Source: Panacibacter ginsenosidivorans (GTDB lineage: Bacteria; Bacteroidota; Bacteroidia; Chitinophagales; Chitinophagaceae). Taken from it: a DNA stretch of 64,000 nt. The stretch covers positions 310,001 to 374,000 of the forward strand of contig NZ_CP042435.1 in assembly GCF_007971225.1 (NCBI RefSeq), given 5' to 3'. The notes beneath the pieces were generated by a model, which saw nothing but the letters and a program-made list of their open reading frames with translations, ran no database searches and was not told the DNA's origin. The position numbers and the translations under genes were made by a program. Positions 42,820 through 50,516 of this stretch are shown piece by piece. Within the stretch, counting starts at the first letter, position 1; each line of letters begins with the position of its first letter.

Positions 42820-44412
42820 ATGAAAGAAATTTCAAAACAGGAGCAATGGATCAATTATTTACTGTTGATATTTTTTGCTGCGTTGGCTTTCTATTGTGCA
42901 CAAAAGACTACAAGCGGTTTATTTCTTCCTGCGGATGACGATACTTTCCGTGATATGGCCATTGCTGAAAATATTAAACATGGCCAGGTTTTTACCGACC
43001 CTTCCTATCGTAATGAATTATTATGGTATAATCCCGGCCTTCCAGGATTGGAGGCATTTATTTCATGGGTAACAGGGGTACCATTAAATTTGATCTTAGC
43101 TCAGGCAGGAAAATACCTTAACCTATTTATACCTTTTACACTTTTTCTTCTTTGTGCAAAATTGTTTGACAAAAGAGTTGCATTTGGTGCAGCAACTGCT
43201 TCTTTCTTTTTTGTGTGCGGTAATGATTATGGTACACATATGTCTGGATACACATACATTTTATTGCCCATCTGTTTTACACAATCACTTTTCTATCTTG
43301 TACTCATACTTACATATAGAACTTTTGAATCTCTAAAAAACCTTTATTTTTTGTTATTAGGGTTAGCAGCAGGATCGCTTTTCCTGTTTCACAGTGCCCC
43401 CGCTTTTATTTTCTGTATCATCCTTGGCTTACTCCTACTGTTTAGTTTAATAAAAAAAGAAATGAGCTTTAAAGAAGTTATTGTCAAAGGCCTTTTTTTC
43501 TCGGTAACATTTCTTTTAGTTGCCTCCCCTCTTTTGTATAACATTTTTATTCATTACAGTTTCCATGTGAAAAATATTGATCCCACGCAATGGGTTTATT
43601 TCCTTTTCAGGCCGGGAAACGGAAATAAACTGATTGAGGAAAATGTAAATATTTATCTTGCCATTGCAGTGATCGGTCTTATTCACCTGATCAGAAATAA
43701 AAGTTTTAAACAAACAGCAAAACGAATAATACTCTACTGGTTCTTTACTGCTGCTATCATTTTTATTTATCTCTACATCATTGTGATTCTCAGAACCAAA
43801 TATGGTATTCATCTACCTGGTTTTGTTCCATCAGTTGATATATTTTTTTACGTGAAAGCGTGTGAGTCTGTTTTATTTGGTATTGGCATCTTAGCTATTA
43901 TTAAGTGGCTCATTATAAAAATTGACTGGCGAATAAAATTCAATCCAGGCTATTTATTATATGCGGTTGTATTGTGTCTGGTGCTGGTAAGGTTTCCTTC
44001 TTATTATACCAGGAAAGAATTTGGCAGGCTAAGAATGCTGACTATTGAAAAGCAACAAAACAGTTCTTTCTACAATATGTACGAATGGATCAAACAAAAC
44101 ACATTGATCAACGATGTTCTGCTTTGTTCTTTAAATGAAGCTCAATACCCTGTAATGGCATCAGGAAGAAAGCTTATTGTAACAGGCATTTATTATTCGA
44201 ATCCTTATGTAAGTTATCTTGACAGGAAAATAGATTGCGACAATTTATTACAAAGTCTTCAACAGACTCAACATGATGATGTATTGTTCGATAAGTACAA
44301 GGTTAACTATCTTATTATTAATAAAAAAGATGAGGGCAAGTATATTTCGGCGAAAACGCTTTTCCCAACAGTAGCATATAATGATAATGACTATGTAATA
44401 AGAAAGAAATAA
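42820..44412 (+). CDS. GT-C-type membrane glycosyltransferase (ArnT/PMT-like)
   Basis: A 530-residue polytopic membrane protein with about 11-12 helices. After the first helix comes an acidic loop (LPADDDTFRDMAIAENI), as expected for the GT-C catalytic motif. A large extracytoplasmic C-terminal domain (about 405-530, MYEWIKQNTLINDVLLCS ... YLIINKKDEGKY) follows the last helix. GT-C enzymes use polyprenyl-phosphate sugars, which matches the two upstream genes. Acceptor and sugar are unknown. Confidence 0.82.
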   Translation: MKEISKQEQWINYLLLIFFAALAFYCAQKTTSGLFLPADDDTFRDMAIAENIKHGQVFTDPSYRNELLWYNPGLPGLEAFISWVTGVPLNLILAQAGKYLNLFIPFTLFLLCAKLFDKRVAFGAATASFFFVCGNDYGTHMSGYTYILLPICFTQSLFYLVLILTYRTFESLKNLYFLLLGLAAGSLFLFHSAPAFIFCIILGLLLLFSLIKKEMSFKEVIVKGLFFSVTFLLVASPLLYNIFIHYSFHVKNIDPTQWVYFLFRPGNGNKLIEENVNIYLAIAVIGLIHLIRNKSFKQTAKRIILYWFFTAAIIFIYLYIIVILRTKYGIHLPGFVPSVDIFFYVKACESVLFGIGILAIIKWLIIKIDWRIKFNPGYLLYAVVLCLVLVRFPSYYTRKEFGRLRMLTIEKQQNSSFYNMYEWIKQNTLINDVLLCSLNEAQYPVMASGRKLIVTGIYYSNPYVSYLDRKIDCDNLLQSLQQTQHDDVLFDKYKVNYLIINKKDEGKYISAKTLFPTVAYNDNDYVIRKK

Positions 44413-44419
44413 TACTTGA

Positions 44420-45757
44420 TCAATCCATCGAATACACTTTAGCAGGATGTTTCAAAGCATAACTTCTTATCATAGAACGGATGGCTTCGTTTTCCGGATA
44501 TTGGATAACCTTCTTCTTTAATTTTTCGATGTTTGTAAAATTCATGTTGTCAGGAATGGTGCCCATACCATAAAACATGCCTTTTTCTACCAATACACAT
44601 ACATTTTCTTTTCCAAATGCTGCGGGTTCAAGTATTGCATAAGTACTTAATTGCGATTGTATATTCTGCAATGCATTATTTACTCTCTCATTATATAATT
44701 CCTTTTCCGGAAAATGATCATCACTGATCATTGTCCTGTCTAAAAAGCACAGGCTTGGGTGCAACTCATGTTCCCTCACAATCTTCCATAACATTCTATG
44801 AGCATCCATAAATTGGTTGAATGATAATAGCGGCTCAAAATGCCTGCGCTTTTTATCTATTGCCAACCGTTTATAACCTCTTGAATCATCAAAAGCATAA
44901 ATGCCATACTTATGTTCAAAGTGTTTCTGGCTTTGATTATGTTTTGGCCACAATCTTTTTATCTCAATGCTCTCTAAAATAAAAGCAGTGAATTCTGTTG
45001 GCGTTTCCTGGAAAGAAACACGGTGAATATTCAATAAAAACTCTTGTCTTCTTTTCCCCGTACTCAATCCTGTAAAATGGCTCACCACACGGTTCTTTAG
45101 CACTTTTGCTTTCCCTACGTAAATCACTTTATCCTTTGCATCATGAAAATAATATACACCAGGCGTATATGGCAAATTATTTACTTGCTCTGCAGGGAGA
45201 TTTGGCGGTAATATTTGTTCACGGTTTTCCTTCTTCAGAAATTCTTTGATGATTTTATCGCCACCCTTCTGTATTATTTTACTAAACAAAATTGCTGTAG
45301 CATCTGCATCACCACCTGCTCTATGCCTGTTTTCTACAACTATATCTAATGCACGACAAATATGTCCCAAGCCATATTTAACCATGCCGGGAAATGCTTT
45401 GCGGCTAAGCTTTAGTGTACATAACTTTCTTGGCGTCCAATCGTAGCCTGCGCTACGCAGATGATATTTTATAAAGGAGTAATCGAAGTTTACATTGTGC
45501 GCTACAAAAATGCGGTTATTAAGCAGGTTGTAAACTTTGTGCGCTACTTCCGTAAAAGAAGGCGCTGTTGCAGTCATGGCATTGGTAATGCCGGTTAATT
45601 GCACAACATATGGAGGTATCTGGTAGCCCGGATTTACCAACGTAGAAAACCGCCCTTCTACCTGCTCACCATCATGCAGCACAATAGCAATTTCAGTAAT
45701 GCCATTGCCCTGGGGATGACTGCCTGTGGTTTCTATATCTACAATTGCATACATCAA
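44420..45757 (-). CDS. DnaQ-like 3'-5' exonuclease fused to a GIY-YIG nuclease domain
   Basis: A 445-residue fusion. N-terminal DEDDh exonuclease (about 1-170) has AIVDIETTG, HNVNFDYSFIK and HRAGGDADAT. A UvrC/Cho-like GIY-YIG endonuclease (about 195-285) has LPYTPGVYYFHDAKDKVIYVG and KNRVVSHFTG. An uncharacterised C-terminal region follows (about 285-445). The combination occurs in several bacterial groups annotated as DNA polymerase III epsilon or exonuclease, with Cho-like repair a plausible role. It lacks the UvrBC and HhH parts of UvrC. It is convergent with the GT-C gene, seven bases apart. Confidence 0.9.
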   Translation of the reverse strand: MMYAIVDIETTGSHPQGNGITEIAIVLHDGEQVEGRFSTLVNPGYQIPPYVVQLTGITNAMTATAPSFTEVAHKVYNLLNNRIFVAHNVNFDYSFIKYHLRSAGYDWTPRKLCTLKLSRKAFPGMVKYGLGHICRALDIVVENRHRAGGDADATAILFSKIIQKGGDKIIKEFLKKENREQILPPNLPAEQVNNLPYTPGVYYFHDAKDKVIYVGKAKVLKNRVVSHFTGLSTGKRRQEFLLNIHRVSFQETPTEFTAFILESIEIKRLWPKHNQSQKHFEHKYGIYAFDDSRGYKRLAIDKKRRHFEPLLSFNQFMDAHRMLWKIVREHELHPSLCFLDRTMISDDHFPEKELYNERVNNALQNIQSQLSTYAILEPAAFGKENVCVLVEKGMFYGMGTIPDNMNFTNIEKLKKKVIQYPENEAIRSMIRSYALKHPAKVYSMD

Positions 45758-45838
45758 AAAAAATTTAAAGCACTAACCCAACAAATTACTTTTTAATTAC
45801 GTAGTAATATGCAGAAATGTTGAGTAATGAATCAGAAA

Positions 45839-45900
45839 GTACAAGTGAGTGACACAAGAGAAGCTTAATAATGGTGCAAAAGTTCAGCACAAAAAATTAT
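45839..45900 (+). repeat. Dispersed intergenic element copy 22 (GTGACAC class)
   Basis: Head GTACAAGTGAGTGACACAAG (45839-45858), middle AGAAGCTTAATAATGG, tail CAGCACAAAAAATTAT shared with copy 23. Confidence 0.88.
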
Positions 45901-45954
45901 AATACCAGCTTAAGTTCTTCGTAGCATCGCCTGTTGCGTCGCAATCACTTCATC
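45891..45954 (-). repeat. Dispersed intergenic element copy 23
   Basis: Minus-strand head GATGAAGTGATTGCGACGCA, extended by AC (45933-45954), contains a 2-base insertion relative to consensus. The middle is AGGCGATGCTACGAAG. It is tail-to-tail with copy 22. Confidence 0.82.
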
Positions 45955-46092
45955 TTTCATATCTGTATTGTGTCTTTACTTTAAATTTCACACACTCTGT
46001 AACATTTCTGACACATTCACGTCTAATATTAACAAGAATTAACGTTATAGAAAAATTTTCTGTTTATTTTTACACCGCAAAATTATACTGCC

Positions 46093-46326
46093 ATGCGCTA
46101 CCTTACAATTATTTCGATGATCCTGGTTTTCAGCGCCTGTGGTAACAAGTTGAGCACCTTGAAATTCACCGGCGAAAAAGTATCTAAAACAGTTTCTACC
46201 TGTACAGAGGCTGCTAAAAATGTTTGTACCGAACTTGAAAAGGTCAGTGAAATAAACCTGGCAATACAAGAAGGCGAACATGAAAATACAGTTAACAGTT
46301 GGGATACCCACATGATGCTTTGGTAA
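46093..46326 (+). CDS. Small predicted lipoprotein
   Basis: A 77-residue ORF with a complete lipoprotein signal (MRYLTIISMILVFSACGNK, lipobox FSAC with Cys16). The mature 60 residues contain two Cys (CTEAAKNVC) and are mostly helical and polar. A strong terminator 24 bases downstream supports a real transcription unit. No family is recognised. Confidence 0.65.
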   Translation: MRYLTIISMILVFSACGNKLSTLKFTGEKVSKTVSTCTEAAKNVCTELEKVSEINLAIQEGEHENTVNSWDTHMMLW

Positions 46327-46350
46327 ACTTATTTTTAAAATAATTTGAAT

Positions 46351-46375
46351 GCCTTCCACAATGGAAGGCTTTTTT
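46351..46375 (+). terminator. Intrinsic terminator after the small lipoprotein gene
   Basis: The 8-bp stem GCCTTCCA / TGGAAGGC with a CAA loop is followed by six T. A textbook intrinsic terminator. Confidence 0.93.
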
Positions 46376-46385
46376 ATTTATAACG

Positions 46386-46403
46386 GTTGGTGAAGACACC
46401 AAC
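46386..46403 (+). promoter_or_regulatory. Inverted repeat upstream of valS
   Basis: The 7-bp arms GTTGGTG / CACCAAC with an AAGA loop lie 46 bases before the valS start, without a T-run. It could be an operator or leader hairpin. A TACTTTTAC stretch further downstream is only a weak match to the phylum's -7 element. Confidence 0.4.
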
Positions 46404-46448
46404 TTAAAAACATAGGGATTACTTACTTTTACACCCATTTTACAGATT

Positions 46449-49073
46449 ATGGAACTGAGCAAGAATTATATACCTGCAGAAACAGAAAATAAATGGTACA
46501 ACCATTGGCTGGATAAAAAGTATTTCAACAGCACACCTGACGAAAGAGACCCATATACTATTGTAATACCACCGCCAAATGTTACCGGTGTGTTACACAT
46601 GGGTCATTGTTTGAATAATACCATACAGGATATTCTTGCACGTTACAACCGCATGAATGGCAAAAATGTTTGCTGGGTTCCGGGAACAGACCATGCATCT
46701 ATTGCTACAGAAGCAAAGGTGGTGGGCATGCTACGTGAAAGAGGCATTACAAAAAGCAGCTTATCGAGAGATGAGTTTTTAGGTTATGCCTGGGAATGGA
46801 AAGAAAAGTACGGCGGCATTATTTTGCAGCAAATGAAAAAGCTTGGCTGCAGTCTTGATTGGGATCGTGTTACTTTCACAATGGATGATGATTATTACAA
46901 ATCTGTAATAAGTGTTTTTGTTGATCTATATAATAAAGGTTTGATCTATCGCGGTAAGCGCATGATCAACTGGGATACAAAAGCATTGACGGCTTTAAGT
47001 GATGAAGAAGTAATATTCAGGGATACAAATTCTAAACTCTATCATCTCCGCTATAAAATTGAAGGAAGCGAAGACTATATAACAATAGCAACCGTAAGAC
47101 CTGAGACCATTTTAGGCGATACAGCTATCTGTGTTAATCCAAATGATGAACGCTATAAACATTTGCACGGTAAGTTTGCATTTGTGCCATTGATCAATCG
47201 CCGTATTCCTATTATAGTTGACGAGTATGTAACGATGGAATTTGGAACCGGTGCATTAAAGGTTACACCTGCACATGACATGAACGATTACCAGCTTGGT
47301 TTAAAACATAATCTTGAAGTAATTGACATCATGAATGATGATGGAACATTTAGCGAAGCTGCGCAAATACTAATTGGTGAAGACAGGTTTGAAGCAAGGA
47401 AAAAAATTATTCCATTACTTGAAGATACTGGTGCGATTGTAAAGATTGAAGATTATCCAAACCAGGTTGGTTACAGCGAAAGAACAGATTCAGTTGTAGA
47501 GCCAAGGTTAAGTTTGCAATGGTGGGTAAAAATGAAGCCACTTGCAGAACCTGCATTAAAAGTTGTAGTTGATGGCGAAATAAAATTTCATCCTGCTAAG
47601 TTTGCGAATACCTATCGTTACTGGATGGAAAATATTAAGGATTGGTGTATCAGCCGCCAGTTGTGGTGGGGGCATAGAATTCCGGCATGGTATGATAAGG
47701 ATGGAAACTATGTTGTTGCTGTGAATGGAGAAGAGGCATTGAAACAATACAAAGAAAAATATCCGCAAGCTGATACAACAAATTTGAAATTGACACAAGA
47801 TGAAGATTGTCTTGACACATGGTTCTCTTCCTGGCTATGGCCTTTTCAAGTATTTAAAGGGTATAGCAATCCCGGTAATAAAGATGTTGAATACTACTAT
47901 CCTACTGATACATTAGTTACTGCCCCTGAAATTATTTTCTTTTGGGTGGCGAGAATGATTATGGCTGGTCTTGAATACAAAAAAGAAATTCCTTTTAAAG
48001 ATGTTTATTTCACTGGCATTGTAAGAGATAAGCTTGGCCGCAAAATGAGTAAGAGCCTGGGAAATAGCCCGGACCTGCTTGGATTGATCGACCAATATGG
48101 CGCAGATGCAGTAAGGTTTGGGATTATGATCGCATCGCCTGCTGGTAATGATCTGTTGTTTGATGAATCTTCTTTAGAGCAGGGCCGCAACTTCAATAAC
48201 AAAGTATGGAATGCGTTGAAGCTGGTAAAAATGTGGGAAGGAAGACAAGCGAATTTCAATAATGAAACCAACGAAAATTTTGCGGTTAACTGGTTCGGAC
48301 AAAGATTAAATGAAGCAAGAACAGAAGTAAATAATTTAATCAAACAATTCCGTTTAAGTGAAGCTTTGAAAATTATTTACTCTTTGATCTGGGATGATTT
48401 CTGTAGCTGGTATCTCGAATGGATTAAGCCAGGCTTTGAACAACCAATTGATAAAGTGGTTTACAAAAAAACCGTTGGTTATTTCGAGCAACTTTTGCAG
48501 TTGCTACATCCTTACATGCCATTTATTTCTGAAGAAATATATCATTTGCTTAAGGAACAACAAGATGACATTTGCGTAAAACAGTTTAATGATATAACTA
48601 CCCTAGATAAAGCAATTTTAGCAGAAGGTGAAATTCTGAAAAAAGTTATTTCTGCTATTCGTGATGCAAGAAATAAAAATCAGGTTAAACCAAAAGACAC
48701 AATTAAGCTCTATATACAAAGTGATACTGTTGAAAATTATCAGCCAATAGAACACATCCTTTCTAAACAGGTAAATGCAGAAAGTATGCATTACACTAAA
48801 GAAGCAATAGCAAATACAATTGTAGTTGCTGTAGAAAAAGATAAATTTTTTATTGAAAGCGAAAATGAACTTGACGCTTTAATGTTAAAAGAAGAGCTAT
48901 TAAAAGATCTTATACACCAGCAAAATTTTCTCCAATCAGTTCTTAAAAAACTCAGTAATGAGCGTTTTGTTCAAAATGCAAAACCAGAAGTGGTTGAACT
49001 TGAAAGAAAGAAACAGGCCGATGCTGAAGCCAGAATAAAGACGCTTAAAGAAAGCCTTCAGAATCTTAATTAA
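46449..49073 (+). CDS. valS: Valyl-tRNA synthetase
   Basis: Class I aminoacyl-tRNA synthetase charging tRNA-Val in the cytoplasm. The HIGH motif appears as PPPNVTGVLHMGH (about residues 37-49), KMSKS as GRKMSKSLGNSPD (about 530), with the CP1 editing domain between (TVRPETILGDTAI) and a C-terminal coiled coil (about 805-874, EELLKDLIHQQNFLQSVL). The length of 874 residues is normal. No frameshift. The PAP2 gene starts 21 bp later, and a terminator sits inside that gene's first codons. Confidence 0.98.
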   Translation: MELSKNYIPAETENKWYNHWLDKKYFNSTPDERDPYTIVIPPPNVTGVLHMGHCLNNTIQDILARYNRMNGKNVCWVPGTDHASIATEAKVVGMLRERGITKSSLSRDEFLGYAWEWKEKYGGIILQQMKKLGCSLDWDRVTFTMDDDYYKSVISVFVDLYNKGLIYRGKRMINWDTKALTALSDEEVIFRDTNSKLYHLRYKIEGSEDYITIATVRPETILGDTAICVNPNDERYKHLHGKFAFVPLINRRIPIIVDEYVTMEFGTGALKVTPAHDMNDYQLGLKHNLEVIDIMNDDGTFSEAAQILIGEDRFEARKKIIPLLEDTGAIVKIEDYPNQVGYSERTDSVVEPRLSLQWWVKMKPLAEPALKVVVDGEIKFHPAKFANTYRYWMENIKDWCISRQLWWGHRIPAWYDKDGNYVVAVNGEEALKQYKEKYPQADTTNLKLTQDEDCLDTWFSSWLWPFQVFKGYSNPGNKDVEYYYPTDTLVTAPEIIFFWVARMIMAGLEYKKEIPFKDVYFTGIVRDKLGRKMSKSLGNSPDLLGLIDQYGADAVRFGIMIASPAGNDLLFDESSLEQGRNFNNKVWNALKLVKMWEGRQANFNNETNENFAVNWFGQRLNEARTEVNNLIKQFRLSEALKIIYSLIWDDFCSWYLEWIKPGFEQPIDKVVYKKTVGYFEQLLQLLHPYMPFISEEIYHLLKEQQDDICVKQFNDITTLDKAILAEGEILKKVISAIRDARNKNQVKPKDTIKLYIQSDTVENYQPIEHILSKQVNAESMHYTKEAIANTIVVAVEKDKFFIESENELDALMLKEELLKDLIHQQNFLQSVLKKLSNERFVQNAKPEVVELERKKQADAEARIKTLKESLQNLN

Positions 49074-49094
49074 ATAGTAATAGAAATAATTTAC

Positions 49095-49691
49095 ATGAAG
49101 CAAATCAAAAATCTTATCACCTGCATCCTGCTTTTTACAGGATGCTTTTTTATTTCAGCCAATGCTCAGAATTGGGATATTAATACATTGAAAAGTATCA
49201 ATCCGGAAAATCCCAACTCTGTTATCATGAAAGGCTTCACCCGGTCTGTATATCCTGTAGCCATTGTATCTCCGGCTGCTCTGCTTGCGACCGGATTTAT
49301 AAAGAAAGACAAGAACCTGCAAAATAAGGGTTGGGAAATGGTAGGTTCCATCGTTATTAATACTGTCATCACACAAGGCATGAAATACGCCATTAACAGA
49401 GATCGTCCGTACGAAAAATATCCAACAGAGGTATTTCCGTACGAGCCAGATAACGATCCTTCCTTTCCATCGGGCCATACTTCCACAGCTTTTGCAACTG
49501 CCACCACACTTACACTGGAATTTAAAAAATGGTATGTGGCTATACCTGCTTATGCATGGGCCGCCGGCGTGGGTTATTCAAGATTGTATTTGGGAGAACA
49601 CTACCCAACCGATGTAATTGCGGGTGCTGCTGTGGGTGCAGGAAGTGCTTTGGTAAGTCATTGGCTTAGTAAGAAAATATTCAAGCAATAA
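49095..49691 (+). CDS. Secreted/membrane PAP2-superfamily phosphatase
   Basis: Acid-phosphatase-fold enzyme for lipid phosphates or related substrates on the outside of the inner membrane. The signal peptide (about 1-25, cleavage at ANAQ) is followed by the three PAP2 motifs: KYAINRDRP (motif 1), PSGHTS (motif 2, His) and SRLYLGEHYPTD (motif 3, nucleophilic His). It is 198 residues long. It directly follows valS, and codons 10-19 of this gene form a complete intrinsic terminator, so its expression may depend on read-through. Undecaprenyl-pyrophosphate phosphatase activity is one possibility. Confidence 0.9.
   Translation: MKQIKNLITCILLFTGCFFISANAQNWDINTLKSINPENPNSVIMKGFTRSVYPVAIVSPAALLATGFIKKDKNLQNKGWEMVGSIVINTVITQGMKYAINRDRPYEKYPTEVFPYEPDNDPSFPSGHTSTAFATATTLTLEFKKWYVAIPAYAWAAGVGYSRLYLGEHYPTDVIAGAAVGAGSALVSHWLSKKIFKQ
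49123..49151 (+). terminator. Intrinsic terminator embedded in the PAP2 signal-peptide codons
   Basis: The perfect 8-bp stem GCATCCTG (49123-49130) / CAGGATGC (49138-49145) with a CTTTTTA loop is followed by six T. It lies 50 bases after the valS stop and 28 bases inside the next gene. Confidence 0.8.
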
Positions 49692-49749
49692 TTTTATTGA
49701 CCAATCTATTGAATAAGCATTAAGCCTTGGTTGCGTCGCACACTTTTAC
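49692..49749 (-). repeat. Dispersed intergenic element copy 24
   Basis: Minus-strand head GTAAAAGTGTGCGACGCAAC (49730-49749), middle CAAGGCTTAATGC, weak tail GATTGGTCAATAAAAT that reaches the PAP2 stop codon. Confidence 0.85.
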
Positions 49750-49828
49750 TGCAACAAATAATTCAAAATAAAAAATCAACATTCAAAAAGCAGGCAGCTT
49801 TTTTTATTTCAATTATAAATTTGTTGCT

Positions 49829-50329
49829 ATGTCGTTTGAAAATCTTACTATAGTTAAAGCGTTTGAAAGAGATATTCCATTAATACAGCAACTTACTTAT
49901 GCTGTATGGCCACAGACCTATAAAACAATTCTTACACAAGAACAGATAGAGTATATGCTGAATATGATGTACAGCACATCAGCATTAAGTAAACAAATAA
50001 ATGAAGGCCATCAATTCATTTTTGTACAGGAAGAAAATAAGTCTGTAGCTTTTGCATCTTATGGTTATTACAAGCCTTCTATTTATAAGCTCCATAAGAT
50101 TTATGCATTGCCAGATCAGCAAGGAAAAGGTATAGGGAGATTTATTGTCAATTATGTCTTAAGTCAAATAAAACCATTAGGTGCCAGGGGTTTACAGCTT
50201 AATGTAAACCGCTACAACAAAGCAAAAGGGTTTTATGAAAAATTAGGCTTTAAAGTAATTGCTGAAGAGGACATTGATATCGGTAATGGATATTTAATGA
50301 ATGATTATGTGATGGAGATGAAATTGTAG
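49829..50329 (+). CDS. GNAT N-acetyltransferase
   Basis: A 166-residue acetyl-CoA-dependent transferase. Motif A is YALPDQQGKGIGRFIVNYVLSQI (acetyl-CoA loop QQGKGIG), motif B LQLNVNRYNKAKGFYEKLGFKVIAE. The N-terminal half (KAFERDIPLIQQLTYAVWPQTY) matches the ribosomal-protein/small-molecule acetyltransferases annotated in this phylum. Acceptor unknown. The gene stands alone between two dispersed elements. Confidence 0.9.
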   Translation: MSFENLTIVKAFERDIPLIQQLTYAVWPQTYKTILTQEQIEYMLNMMYSTSALSKQINEGHQFIFVQEENKSVAFASYGYYKPSIYKLHKIYALPDQQGKGIGRFIVNYVLSQIKPLGARGLQLNVNRYNKAKGFYEKLGFKVIAEEDIDIGNGYLMNDYVMEMKL

Positions 50330-50396
50330 TATTTACTTTCTTGTTTGTAAGCTATATTTTTTAGAGGCTACTTCTTTGTATAATATTGAAATGAAC

Positions 50397-50456
50397 GTAC
50401 AAGAGTGCGACGCAAGAAATGCTGAATAGTGAACAAATGCCTGGCACAAAAAAAAA
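50397..50456 (+). repeat. Dispersed intergenic element copy 25, tail merged with a terminator
   Basis: Consensus head (50397-50416), middle AAATGCTGAATAGTG, tail GCCTGGCACAAAAAAAAA. The A-run is the U-tract of the adjacent minus-strand terminator. Confidence 0.93.
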
Positions 50457-50483
50457 TCAACCGGTCATTTTGTAACCGGTTGA
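50449..50483 (-). terminator. Intrinsic terminator for the 1700-residue surface-protein gene
   Basis: The minus-strand stem of 9 bp, TCAACCGGT (50457-50465) / ACCGGTTGA (50475-50483), is followed on that strand by nine T provided by the element tail. Confidence 0.9.
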
Positions 50484-50516
50484 AAAAGTTGGGATGTGTT
50501 ATCATAATCCATCACC

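Larger units (their letters stand above)
45758..46092. other. 335-bp divergent spacer with two dispersed elements tail to tail
   Basis: Holds copies 22 and 23, sharing an A/T-rich tail region. The rest is AT-rich and should contain the promoters of the exonuclease fusion and the small lipoprotein, but none is clear. Confidence 0.55.

Noticed and set aside
46386-46403. Hairpin before valS considered as a T-box leader
   Set aside because: No T-box consensus or specifier loop is visible, and the stem is only 7 bp without a terminator T-run.
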